From positions 1 to 64,000 of the IMG/VR virus record IMGVR_UViG_3300025108_004223: a stretch of 64,000 nt of DNA. One strand, written 5' to 3'. The notes below the pieces were generated by a model. That model was not told the origin of the DNA. It did no database searches and worked only from the letters and a program-made list of their open reading frames with translations. The position numbers and the translations under genes were made by a program. The DNA is from a virus. This document shows, piece after piece, positions 9,369 to 17,272 of this stretch. How positions within the stretch are numbered: position 1 is the first letter of the stretch; each line of letters opens with the position of its first letter.

Positions 9369-9778
9369 GAATAGTATTAAAAAGATTAAGCACTAAAGAC
9401 TTATATAAATTAACAAGCATATTAGATTATGATACTGCTACATTGGCAAACATTGCTTGGCCGTTTGACAGAAGTGTCGCAATGCAATTTATTAATGATT
9501 ACAATACCTGGGGCGTTTGGATTAATCAAGATACACTAGTTGGAGCAGTTGAAGTAAAAGAAGATTTAGAAACTGCATATTTTATTAAAAAAGGCTGGCG
9601 TAACACAGGTATAGGCTCAAGAGCTATTGAACTATGTGTAGAAGAATTTGGCGATCAACAGTTATGGTGTGTTATTAATCCAGACAATAAAGCAAGTTTA
9701 AAAGTAGCACAAAAAGGTGGATTACGAGTTAAGTTTATTGATTCAGATAAAACAGACGTAATTACTGTTGTAAAATAG
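9365..9778 (+). CDS. GNAT-family N-acetyltransferase-like protein
   Basis: The product has 137 residues, the size of a minimal GNAT fold. Seen in order: a beta strand LVGAVEVKE, AYFIKKGWRNTGIGSRAI (the Arg/Gln-x-x-Gly-x-Gly/Ala acetyl-CoA pyrophosphate loop) near residues 77-92, and the C-terminal NPDNKASLKVAQKGGLR segment typical of motif B. It would transfer an acetyl group from acetyl-CoA to an amine. ATGA overlap with the radical SAM gene upstream suggests a joint task. Acceptor unknown. Confidence 0.8.
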   Translation: MRIVLKRLSTKDLYKLTSILDYDTATLANIAWPFDRSVAMQFINDYNTWGVWINQDTLVGAVEVKEDLETAYFIKKGWRNTGIGSRAIELCVEEFGDQQLWCVINPDNKASLKVAQKGGLRVKFIDSDKTDVITVVK

Positions 9779-9786
9779 AGAATGAT

Positions 9787-10023
9787 ATGTCTAACAAAAA
9801 GATTACTCGAGAAGATCTGACTGCTACAGAAGGCCCGATGAACAATGTAGTAGACGAAGATGCAATGGTTTATGCTAAAGCAGACCCAAATAGACCTCTT
9901 GATATACATAAAGAACGTCAAGTTAGAGCTAAAAAACAAAAAATAAAGAAAAGTAGTAAGAAAGCAGACCGTAGAATTACTAAAAGTTTAATTAGGAACA
10001 TTGATAACCTTCCAAAAGATTGA
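9787..10023 (+). CDS. Small basic protein
   Basis: The product has 78 residues. The first half is acidic to neutral, and residues 45-72 are a dense Lys/Arg helix (VRAKKQKIKKSSKKADRR), suggesting nucleic-acid contact. There is a weak SD (agagaatgat) upstream. No family recognised. It lies between the GNAT gene and a leader-bearing small gene, so it may be another structural accessory. Confidence 0.6.
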   Translation: MSNKKITREDLTATEGPMNNVVDEDAMVYAKADPNRPLDIHKERQVRAKKQKIKKSSKKADRRITKSLIRNIDNLPKD

Positions 10024-10041
10024 CAAAAGAAATCAAATAGA

Positions 10042-10049
10042 TAAATACT
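10042..10049 (+). promoter_or_regulatory. TAAATACT motif, candidate late promoter
   Basis: The octamer ends three bases before the ATG at 10053, in the 29-base gap after the stop at 10023. If it is a -10-type late promoter, the transcript would begin at or inside the start codon, so it would serve either a leaderless message or the next gene at 10244. A TTGACA overlaps the upstream stop at 10020-10025, 16 bases away. Confidence 0.35.
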
Positions 10050-10052
10050 AGT

Positions 10053-10247
10053 ATGAAAATATATGACATCATAACAGAAGATGCTGATGCAGGTTCTACA
10101 ATGGCAGGTAATGTTGCCAGTGTAAGTTTTCCATTGTTTGGGAAAAAGAAGATGATCAGGCGTGCTGTTGATCCAAAAGGATATTTGGGTGACGGTAAAA
10201 TTAAAAAACAATCAACTGGATATAATACAAAGGTTAAGTTAAAATGA
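10053..10247 (+). CDS. Small phage protein with capsid-targeting-like leader (ends I-T-E)
   Basis: The product has 64 residues and begins MKIYDIITE, then DADAGSTMAGNVASVSFP, a Gly/Ala/Ser segment, and a basic tail. The first nine residues are the best match in the window to the T4 pattern MKTYQEFIAE. No SD is visible before this ATG. The gene overlaps the next by ATGA. I infer a processed internal virion protein; after cleavage about 55 residues would remain. Confidence 0.7.
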   Translation: MKIYDIITEDADAGSTMAGNVASVSFPLFGKKKMIRRAVDPKGYLGDGKIKKQSTGYNTKVKLK

Positions 10248-10543
10248 AAATTAACGAAATCAATGAATCAATATACAGTATGAATCCTGAAGAACCTATG
10301 AATCCTGAAGTATTAATACAAGGTTATGGTAGATTAAATTTAAAGCAATTAGAAGATAAAGTAGGTAAGATGTTTGACGAACTTGCTGAAAGAGCCAGAC
10401 GAGGAGATTGGGAAGGTGTGCAATACAACCTAAACAAAGGACTTGTTCAGGAATTTATTAAAACCATCAATGTAGCATATGATGAGTTAGAACAAAAACG
10501 AAGACGCGGCGGCAAGAGTAGTCGTGGCATTGAAAAGAGGTAA
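10244..10543 (+). CDS. Small helical protein with capsid-targeting-like leader (ends I-N-E)
   Basis: The product has 99 residues and starts MKINEINE. The rest is predicted helical and highly charged, with a LKQLEDKVGKMFDELAERARRGDW segment that reads as an amphipathic helix pair and a basic RRRGGKSSRG end. ATGA overlap with the previous gene; SD-like sequence before the following gene. No known fold recognised. Candidate internal virion protein by leader and context. Confidence 0.7.
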   Translation: MKINEINESIYSMNPEEPMNPEVLIQGYGRLNLKQLEDKVGKMFDELAERARRGDWEGVQYNLNKGLVQEFIKTINVAYDELEQKRRRGGKSSRGIEKR

Positions 10544-10548
10544 CGACT

Positions 10549-11718
10549 ATGAGCAAAGAGCAAAAAATTGACAATACTTTTAATAAAGTAATGGACGATA
10601 TAAACCGATTACAAAAGGCATTTCAGCCAAACAAGAATTTAGAAAAGGCTATCGCAGAGGTAGGCGGAGATATTTCTTGGTTAAAAGAAATTAACGAATC
10701 ATTTGATAAACTATACGATATGCTTGAAGAAGGGCATATGGGTGCAGTAGCACATTTACAAATGGACGAAGAATTAAGTAAGAAGAAAAAAATTAAACCA
10801 AACACACCAGTTGGTATGGTAGCAGAAGGCGTATTAGACAGTGATGATGATGACGGATTTATGGCACGTAGCCAACTATATTTCTTAGCCAGAGATGCAA
10901 TTAAATTGCACAGCGTTATAGATGATAGAGATGACTTGGAGCCATGGGTTGCAAGTAAAATTGCTCAAGCTAGTAAAGACATGGATTCAGTTCGTCGTTA
11001 CACTGAATACAATGCCATGAAAGCTGAAGTAGAACCAGAAATGCAGCCAGCACCAGAAGTAGAATCACTAGAAGAAGATCCTGAAGCACGTAAAATGCAA
11101 GTAACTAATGCTGATAGAAATGCAAATACAGAAGCATGGAAACGTTTTAGAGCAGGCGATCCAAGATATGAATATATAAAGCCTAAAGAAATTAACTTAC
11201 CAGTAAAAGAAGGCACTATGATTGGCGGACTAATGAAATATGACGGTCAACCAGAAGGCGAATATGCAGACGCAGTAGCAAAATATAAAGAGTTTATGTC
11301 TAAACCTCGTCCAGCAAGTGAAGAAACAACTGACATGGTGCAAGGTTTTGTATTTGATGATGATTTATTAGATAGCCTAGACGAAGCACAAGATAATAAT
11401 GATGTAGACGTTAGACACATTGTTCAAAGCAGATTAGAAGATTTCTTTGGTCCAGACTTTGAACTTGGGTTAGATGAAGCTATTCGTCCAGTAAGAAGTG
11501 CAGCTTCTAAACTAAACCAAATTGGACAAGGCGTTCGTAATAAAACTAATGACGAAACACCAATGAAAGTTGGCGAACAGAAAAAGAAAAAGAAATACGA
11601 AGCAGTTAAAGAAGAAACAAAATTTGATGATAAAAATGCACACAGTGAATTAAAAACAGTTGCACAGGACATGTTTAAGCATGCACTGGCAAACGCTAAG
11701 AAAAAAGCGAGGAAATAA
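10549..11718 (+). CDS. Large acidic candidate virion protein
   Basis: The product has 389 residues. A helical module around residues 100-145 (LYFLARDAIKLHSVI ... EPWVASKI ... VRRYTEYN) is a pattern I recognise from virion-linked proteins of marine T4-like phages. Glu/Asp-rich linkers separate it from a C-terminal Lys-rich helical end. It lacks the MKI leader itself, unlike its neighbours, but contains several L/I-x-E triplets that a prohead protease could cut. RBS aggtaacgact precedes ATG 10549. Function unknown. Confidence 0.7.
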   Translation: MSKEQKIDNTFNKVMDDINRLQKAFQPNKNLEKAIAEVGGDISWLKEINESFDKLYDMLEEGHMGAVAHLQMDEELSKKKKIKPNTPVGMVAEGVLDSDDDDGFMARSQLYFLARDAIKLHSVIDDRDDLEPWVASKIAQASKDMDSVRRYTEYNAMKAEVEPEMQPAPEVESLEEDPEARKMQVTNADRNANTEAWKRFRAGDPRYEYIKPKEINLPVKEGTMIGGLMKYDGQPEGEYADAVAKYKEFMSKPRPASEETTDMVQGFVFDDDLLDSLDEAQDNNDVDVRHIVQSRLEDFFGPDFELGLDEAIRPVRSAASKLNQIGQGVRNKTNDETPMKVGEQKKKKKYEAVKEETKFDDKNAHSELKTVAQDMFKHALANAKKKARK

Positions 11719-11720
11719 CT

Positions 11721-13415
11721 ATGAAAGCTGATCAATTAAACGAATTTAACAAAGCAGATTACGAAGAAAACGAATCAGTAAATCTTCACAGTGAAAATGC
11801 ATTAGAGCTTGCTAAAGAATTTGGAACACCAGAAGAAGTAGAAGCAATGCAAAGAATTATGGATCAGCACATGCGTAGAGGACACATTCTACCGCACGAA
11901 GTAGAAGAGCGTAATGCACTAACATCAAAATATTACAGCATGTTGGAGCATTCAGTTAACCCAACACTTAGATCAAAATTAGAAGGCTACAAAGTTCTTC
12001 CTCCAATGGATAAAGAAAAATATCAAGCACGTAATGGACTCGAAGGTCCATTTACTACATTAAGCGGTAAAGTAGTTTACTACGATCCAAAAGAAGGAAA
12101 GTATTACGATCCAGACACAGACATTTATCTTTCATACGATGAATTCCAACAGTATGATAACGATTACAGTGGCATGGGTGATGAAGAAGCAGATGATTTT
12201 GTTAAAGATATTAAACCAAAAGAAACTGTAAAAGGTCCAAGAGGACATTTAAGTTCTATTGTAGCTGAAGATCTTAATAAAATAGCTAGGTGGGAGAGTA
12301 AATTATCAAAGGGTGAGAAAATAAAAAGGATAACTGTTATCAAAGAAGGCCTAGATAACGATGACACACGTAATATTGCTATTCGTTGTGTTGATGAAAT
12401 GGTTAGAGAAGGCTTAATTGCTAATGACATGGATACAGATGGAGATACTGAATTTCAAATACAAGATATTATTCATGACCAAATAAACAAAGCGTTGAAT
12501 GTATCAGAAGCAGAAGTATCAGTTGACAACGCAGGCAATATAGCAGGCTACTTAAACACAATTGATGAGTATGCTGAACAGGTATCTCTAATAGACGATC
12601 AATCGCGTCCAGAAGATATTAAGGAAATGGCTTACAGAATTCAAAATGCTGTAGACGACATTAGAATGAGAGAACTTGGATTAAAGCCAAGCAATATTAG
12701 ATCTCAATTTGAATCAGTAAAAGAAGCAACACATAGTGACGCTAAACCAATTTATGATTTAGTTGGCTCATTAGGCGCAGGAAAAATTGAATTAGCACAG
12801 AATCCTATATTTCATAAGTTAGTTCGTTTCTTAGATGCTGATACTATTGAAAAGTTTGTTGCAGATTTTAGAAAGAAGTTAGACAATGGCGAATCAATAG
12901 AAGAAGCAAATGAAGGAAAACAATCAGAGAAAGTAAGAAACATTGACAATATTCTAAAGAGTATGGGTGCTGATAATCCAAGCGATATCATTGCTGATAT
13001 TATGCATTGGATTGATGCAAACCCAGATGAAGACTTAGAAAGTTTAATAAGACGAGCTAATGGTTATTACAATAATGAATTAGGTGAAACAGACATTAAT
13101 GAGTTTGGTCCAGATGAACGTTATATGAAGATTGGCAATAATACAATGATTGCAAATAGAAAAACAGGTAGTGTAAGCAGCACTTTAAGTTTAGGTGGTG
13201 ATAAAACAGCAACGGTCAATAATCACTTTAATAAAGATGGTTCACAAGGCCAAATTAGTGCAAGAGGAACAGTAGGTGGTGTAAAGTTTAAAGCCAGTAA
13301 CAACATAAACGGTAATGCACCCAAGGCAACAGCAACTCATAAAGGTGTAACTATTAATAGACAAGGTCAATTGGTTAATGCATCTAAGAAACCAAAAAAG
13401 GCGGAGAAAAAATAA
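11721..13415 (+). CDS. Large candidate internal virion protein, leader ends L-N-E
   Basis: The product has 564 residues and begins MKADQLNE, a leader-like octapeptide ending L-x-E. An early helical block (residues 25-80, with HMRRGHILPHEVEERNAL) is followed by a Tyr/Asp-rich YYDPKEGKYYDPDTDIYLSYDEF motif, long acidic helices, and a C-terminal Gly/Asn/Thr/Lys-rich beta-like repeat (about 470-550). No catalytic motif identified. Two bases separate it from the gene before, and its stop overlaps the next ATG. It could be a scaffold or an internal head protein; this rests on position and leader only. Confidence 0.7.
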   Translation: MKADQLNEFNKADYEENESVNLHSENALELAKEFGTPEEVEAMQRIMDQHMRRGHILPHEVEERNALTSKYYSMLEHSVNPTLRSKLEGYKVLPPMDKEKYQARNGLEGPFTTLSGKVVYYDPKEGKYYDPDTDIYLSYDEFQQYDNDYSGMGDEEADDFVKDIKPKETVKGPRGHLSSIVAEDLNKIARWESKLSKGEKIKRITVIKEGLDNDDTRNIAIRCVDEMVREGLIANDMDTDGDTEFQIQDIIHDQINKALNVSEAEVSVDNAGNIAGYLNTIDEYAEQVSLIDDQSRPEDIKEMAYRIQNAVDDIRMRELGLKPSNIRSQFESVKEATHSDAKPIYDLVGSLGAGKIELAQNPIFHKLVRFLDADTIEKFVADFRKKLDNGESIEEANEGKQSEKVRNIDNILKSMGADNPSDIIADIMHWIDANPDEDLESLIRRANGYYNNELGETDINEFGPDERYMKIGNNTMIANRKTGSVSSTLSLGGDKTATVNNHFNKDGSQGQISARGTVGGVKFKASNNINGNAPKATATHKGVTINRQGQLVNASKKPKKAEKK

Positions 13416-13999
13416 TGGGTATATTAAGCGATACAGTAAACGAATCTAAGAAACATTGTGGATGTGGACAAGATCCATGCGTTACATATGGTAAGCAAAC
13501 AGAAGAAGTTGTAAATGAAATAGATCCAAGTAGATCTCCATGGACACAATCAGGTAAACACCCTGGAGCTATGAATCAAGAAGAATTAGAAAGAGAAATT
13601 GCAGTGTTTAATGAACTTAGAGATAGAGGTGATCATTTATCACCTAGAGAATTAGCACAAGAAGATTCATTATATCATTATCTAGAGCAATTTAATGAAG
13701 ATGAATGTTCTACTTGTAACGGTTCAGGCTGGGACCAAAGTGTAACACCTGATGAAGATGACAGAGGTTGCGACGAATGTGGTGGCACTGGCAAGATTGA
13801 AACTGAATCATATTCTCCAGGTGACGAATACACAGATTCAGAAGGTATGGTAAGTGGATGTTGTGGTGCTCCTATGATGGACTACAACGATGGATTTGGT
13901 AGATGTTCAGATTGTAAAGAAATGGCAAGTGGTGAATCAGAAGAAGCATACTATGAAACTGCTGAAATACAAAGATTAAAAGATCTAATTAGGTATTAA
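13415..13999 (+). CDS. DnaJ-type zinc-finger protein
   Basis: The product has 194 residues with 12 cysteines. Two repeats match the DnaJ central-domain signature CxxCxGxG: Cys98-Cys101 (CSTCNGSGW) and Cys119-Cys122 (CDECGGTGK), which together form one zinc site. A third pair of knuckles (SGCCGAP ... RCSDCKE, about 150-168) gives a second ribbon, and a CGCGQDPC cluster sits at the N-terminus (18-25). There is no J domain. It ends with EIQRLKDLIRY. The start MGILSDTVNE is a loose match to the cluster leader. Role may be protein binding during head assembly; inference. Confidence 0.75.
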   Translation: MGILSDTVNESKKHCGCGQDPCVTYGKQTEEVVNEIDPSRSPWTQSGKHPGAMNQEELEREIAVFNELRDRGDHLSPRELAQEDSLYHYLEQFNEDECSTCNGSGWDQSVTPDEDDRGCDECGGTGKIETESYSPGDEYTDSEGMVSGCCGAPMMDYNDGFGRCSDCKEMASGESEEAYYETAEIQRLKDLIRY

Positions 14000-14010
14000 G
14001 GAATAATAAA

Positions 14011-15045
14011 ATGAGATTACACCATTTATTTGAAGACGAGAATGTCAAAAAAGAAATCATTGCAAAAGTAAGTGGACTAGTTGCTGACAATGAAGAAGAT
14101 GCAAAACTGTTAGATAAAATATACAGAACTTTGCACAATACAGACATTTCAGGTAAGGTTGCACAAGCATTTGCAGTTCCTACTTCAGATGATAATATTA
14201 ATCTTGAACCATTACTTAAACAACTAACACAAATTATTTTCCACGCAGGTGTTGATTATAAAAGCCTTGATGCATTCCTTAACAGATTAGAAAAAGGTAA
14301 CGTTGTAGATGTGCCTGTTCTTACTACTCCTGGAGTAGGAAGTGTAAGAGCGTTCTTTGGCGGTGATGAAACTACTACAAAAATATTTCAAGCAATGGCA
14401 ACACTAGGCGCAGGTAAAAAGCAAAAAGGCCCAGGTGAATATGCACTTGCGATGTTATCAAATCAAATTAAATTAAAACATGCTGATGGCGATATTGATG
14501 TTGCAGGCAAAGGTATAGAAGTAAAAGCAGAAACCACCTCAGGTGGTGGACGTCTTGGAGAAGGCGGTCCTACTAATGCAGTTGCAAAAGAATATTGGAG
14601 CCAAGTTCCAAGTATAGCAAATCACTTTAATCAAGGTTCAAAAGGAATGGGTATTAAAAACTTTGTTCAAGCACTGGCATTAGACTTACCGTTAAATGAT
14701 CCAGAAAAGAAAAAACAAAGACAAGATTTACTTACAAAATGGTATAGTCAGTTGTTTCCAAATGCAGGACCATTTGTTCAAGCATTTATGCAAGACGACG
14801 GAGTAGTTGCAGAAAAAATGTATGGTAAAGCAAACTTTGAATCTTACAAAAACAACTATGGATGGGACGGATTATTAAGTATTAACTTCCCTTCACTAAA
14901 ATATGTGATGGTTGCTACAGGTGATGACTTTGTTAGAATGAAAGAAGCAGGACATTTTGGTAGCTTCTCAATTAGTGTTGTGCCAAGTAGTGCAAGACCA
15001 TCAGAAGTATATTGCCAATTAAGTCTAACTAAAGCAAAAGCATAA
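14011..15045 (+). CDS. Putative PD-(D/E)XK nuclease-like virion protein, leader ends L-F-E
   Basis: The product has 344 residues and starts MRLHHLFE. In the middle, GPGEYALAML (Glu143), DGDIDV (Asp161/Asp163) and IEVKAE (Glu170-Lys172) are spaced like the E ... D ... ExK active site of restriction-endonuclease-fold nucleases, followed by a Gly-rich GGGRLGEGG loop. If correct, it cuts DNA, and its leader would place it in the capsid. The surrounding helices are not recognisable. The stop overlaps the next start as TAATG. Confidence 0.6.
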   Translation: MRLHHLFEDENVKKEIIAKVSGLVADNEEDAKLLDKIYRTLHNTDISGKVAQAFAVPTSDDNINLEPLLKQLTQIIFHAGVDYKSLDAFLNRLEKGNVVDVPVLTTPGVGSVRAFFGGDETTTKIFQAMATLGAGKKQKGPGEYALAMLSNQIKLKHADGDIDVAGKGIEVKAETTSGGGRLGEGGPTNAVAKEYWSQVPSIANHFNQGSKGMGIKNFVQALALDLPLNDPEKKKQRQDLLTKWYSQLFPNAGPFVQAFMQDDGVVAEKMYGKANFESYKNNYGWDGLLSINFPSLKYVMVATGDDFVRMKEAGHFGSFSISVVPSSARPSEVYCQLSLTKAKA

Positions 15046-15320
15046 TGTGGGATATTATTACCCAAATGGCAACCGAAAGGTTGTGGATTTACACAGCATT
15101 AGCAGGAAGTATATTTGGTGCATTATTCATTTACTGGATAAGAGACACATACATTGCCTTTTGGGCAATAAATAAGTGGGAAGCAATACTAGACTTCCTA
15201 GTCAATCGTTGGGGCTGGAGCTGGTTTAAACATAATCCAGACGCATGGAAGGCCGCTAACCCAAAACTTACAAAAAAGATAGAAGAACTAGAAGCTCGTA
15301 TTAAAAAACTAGAGAAGTAA
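15045..15320 (+). CDS. Small membrane protein with C-terminal coiled coil
   Basis: The product has 91 residues: one clear membrane helix (about 15-33), a Trp-rich juxtamembrane part (WAINKWEAILDFLVNRWGWSWF) and a C-terminal charged heptad helix (LTKKIEELEARIKKLEK). It overlaps the preceding stop by one base (TAATG). The layout of one membrane span plus coiled coil is shared by spanins and holin partners, but there is no lipobox or other diagnostic sign, so no lysis role is assigned. Confidence 0.65.
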   Translation: MWDIITQMATERLWIYTALAGSIFGALFIYWIRDTYIAFWAINKWEAILDFLVNRWGWSWFKHNPDAWKAANPKLTKKIEELEARIKKLEK

Positions 15321-15321
15321 T

Positions 15322-16101
15322 TTGAAAAAAGTTTTAATAATAGGCTGCAGCTTTTCAGCAGGCTGGTATAAGCTAGTAGACGATGGTATTACAACCCGAG
15401 AAAACGTATATCATGATTATGGATGGTATGATGAATTACCTGACGGCTATCATTATACGGTATATTCTCATCCAGGTGGCGGCTATCTAAACTATGCAGA
15501 GTTATTACATAGACTTGTTAAAACAGGAGAACTTGATCAATACTCAAGTTGCATAATTCAAGAAACGTGGGAACCACGAATTTGTTTATATGAAACCAAC
15601 GAGTATGAATTTAATAGAAAAGAAGAAAAAATACATTTTTATCTTAAACATGGTAAGAAGGATTTTATAAAAAGTATGGCCCTTGTAGAAAAAAGTCCAT
15701 TGACTTCCGAAATAGAAGATAAATTTGATATAGAACTGACTATACCATTTAAAAATTACTTGACAGATATTGGAAGTTCTGTATACTTGGATAAAGCCGT
15801 AGACAGTTCAGCAATAGCAGTAGATTATATTCTAAAACATGCAGGAATTCCTACTTATAGATTCTGTGTTAACCGACATGCTATTGATAGAAACGATTAT
15901 TCCATCAGTAATATTAATTGGCCACACATAAAACATATGAAAACGATAGATATGTGGAATGAAATGAATGAAATATTTGAACATAATTTAGTTTGGCCAA
16001 AAGGTTCAAAATTCCCAGATAGAAGAGCAGGACATTTAACGAAACATGGAACAATGTTACTTGGAAAATTAATAGCAACTAAGTTAAAGGATTTTTTGTG
16101 A
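15322..16101 (+). CDS. SGNH/GDSL-like hydrolase-related protein
   Basis: The product has 259 residues from a TTG start at 15322, one base after the previous stop. The N-terminal strand-loop VLIIGCSFSAGW corresponds to SGNH block I (nucleophile Ser in GCSFS). A Gly-rich SHPGGGYLNYAELLHRL block fits block II/III, and the C-terminal RRAGHLTKHGTMLLGKLIA supplies the His. Such enzymes are esterases or acyl hydrolases, often deacetylating glycans. Two related genes occur at 21325 and in the C-terminal half of 23409. It overlaps the next gene by four bases (GTGA). Confidence 0.65.
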   Translation: MKKVLIIGCSFSAGWYKLVDDGITTRENVYHDYGWYDELPDGYHYTVYSHPGGGYLNYAELLHRLVKTGELDQYSSCIIQETWEPRICLYETNEYEFNRKEEKIHFYLKHGKKDFIKSMALVEKSPLTSEIEDKFDIELTIPFKNYLTDIGSSVYLDKAVDSSAIAVDYILKHAGIPTYRFCVNRHAIDRNDYSISNINWPHIKHMKTIDMWNEMNEIFEHNLVWPKGSKFPDRRAGHLTKHGTMLLGKLIATKLKDFL

Positions 16102-16973
16102 AAGAAATATACCTGGTATGTACCCGTAGTGCGATTACGGCCAGTGCATTAACATATGTAATCAACTCAAGCCCAGACTTTTATAACATGTCACACAATA
16201 ACCTGTGGCTAGAAGAACACAGTGAACATTTTGGCAAAGCACATATTATAAATGATTGGTGGAATGTGCATGATCGTATTTCTAAAGCATACGATCCAGA
16301 CTTTAGAAATAACATAGTGCTATCGGAAGAGAAATTAATTGCAATTGTTGATGCATGGAATGAGTTTCCTAGTAATAAACATTTATGTTTGTTTACACAT
16401 GCTCGTAACACAGCAGACATTATGCATTATGCACAAAAAAACAATTTACCTGTTAAAGTAGTTACAACAATTATGGGTAAAAACTCCCATCATTTTATTA
16501 GTGCATTTTTACGCAGAGAATATAATGATGAAATGAACTCATTTGATGACGTATTTGAAATATGGAAATATATATACTATCAACTATCACACCAAGATGA
16601 CGTATGGCAAGAATCATATGACTATTGTTTTCAAATGTCAGACTGGTTACATAATCCAACAGACTTATACACTACACTTGGTGTAGAAATATGTGCTGAT
16701 ATTGGGCTATGGACTGACCAATACTTAAAATGGAATGATAGTGACTCTCTTGTAAACCCACAAGATGCTAGGTTCAATGATAATATAGTAACACGTATGC
16801 AACTGTTAACTTGGGCGTTTAACACCGCAACAAATCTAAATAATAGTTCTGAAAAGATTAAATTTGCTATTTTATTATACAAAATGTATAACAACAACTA
16901 CACAAAATCCCCACAACAATTTATCAAGGATGCCCAAAAAACATTGGGTATTGACTTGACAAATAACGTTTAA
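16098..16973 (+). CDS. Hypothetical protein, possibly sulfotransferase-like
   Basis: The product has 291 residues from GTG 16098, which overlaps the SGNH-like gene's stop by GTGA. The opening IYLVCTRSAITASALTYVINSSPDFYN (given as a description: strand, Ser/Thr-rich loop, helix, then a short Pro-containing turn) has the shape of the PAPS-binding start of sulfotransferase-like proteins. The genes at 28911 and 29615 begin in a broadly similar way. The remainder is Trp/Tyr/His-rich and unrecognised. No firm family. Confidence 0.5.
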   Translation: MKEIYLVCTRSAITASALTYVINSSPDFYNMSHNNLWLEEHSEHFGKAHIINDWWNVHDRISKAYDPDFRNNIVLSEEKLIAIVDAWNEFPSNKHLCLFTHARNTADIMHYAQKNNLPVKVVTTIMGKNSHHFISAFLRREYNDEMNSFDDVFEIWKYIYYQLSHQDDVWQESYDYCFQMSDWLHNPTDLYTTLGVEICADIGLWTDQYLKWNDSDSLVNPQDARFNDNIVTRMQLLTWAFNTATNLNNSSEKIKFAILLYKMYNNNYTKSPQQFIKDAQKTLGIDLTNNV

Positions 16974-16984
16974 TACGTTATTAT
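16956..16984 (+). promoter_or_regulatory. Sigma70-like promoter with inverted-repeat operator, upstream of dsbA-like gene and gp43
   Basis: TTGACA at 16956-16961, a 17-base spacer and TATTAT at 16979-16984. Between them lies a perfect 8-base inverted repeat, AATAACGT (16962-16969) and ACGTTATT (16975-16982), around a 5-base centre and overlapping the -10. A repressor bound there would block the polymerase. A strong SD (acggaggt) precedes the gene at 17018. Confidence 0.75.
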
Positions 16985-17017
16985 ATATACTAATTCAACG
17001 ATTAACGGAGGTCTAGT

Positions 17018-17272
17018 ATGACAACATTTTCTGAAGCAGACGTAAATAAATTGAAGCATCTTATTAAAGAAGGCATTCAAGTAACCCAAGAAGTAGAAAC
17101 CTTGCGAGAAGGACTTCGCGATACTGTAAAAGCAATTGCAGAAGAAATGGATATTAAGCCATCCATTCTTAATAAAGCAGTGCGTGTAGCATATAAGGCA
17201 GAGTTTGCCAAAGCACGTGATGAGTTTGATGAACTTGAAACAATTCTAACAACAGTAGGCCGCGATACTTAA
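17018..17272 (+). CDS. dsbA: DsbA-like double-stranded DNA-binding / late transcription accessory protein
   Basis: The product has 84 residues, close to T4 DsbA (89). The central and C-terminal parts (LRDTVKAIAEEMDIKPSILNK, then a Lys-rich helix and EFDELETILTTVG; both shown here only in part) follow the DsbA pattern of a short helix, A-x-x-E-x-x-[IV]-x-P/D, an N-K/R-containing helix and an acidic terminal helix. T4 DsbA binds double-stranded DNA near late promoters. It has its own promoter and strong SD, and its TAA overlaps the ATG of the polymerase gene, so it is co-expressed with gp43. Confidence 0.6.
   Translation: MTTFSEADVNKLKHLIKEGIQVTQEVETLREGLRDTVKAIAEEMDIKPSILNKAVRVAYKAEFAKARDEFDELETILTTVGRDT

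Noticed and set aside
16098-16973. Firm assignment as a sulfotransferase
   Set aside because: Only the general strand-loop-helix opening fits; the PAPS-binding residues cannot be placed with confidence.
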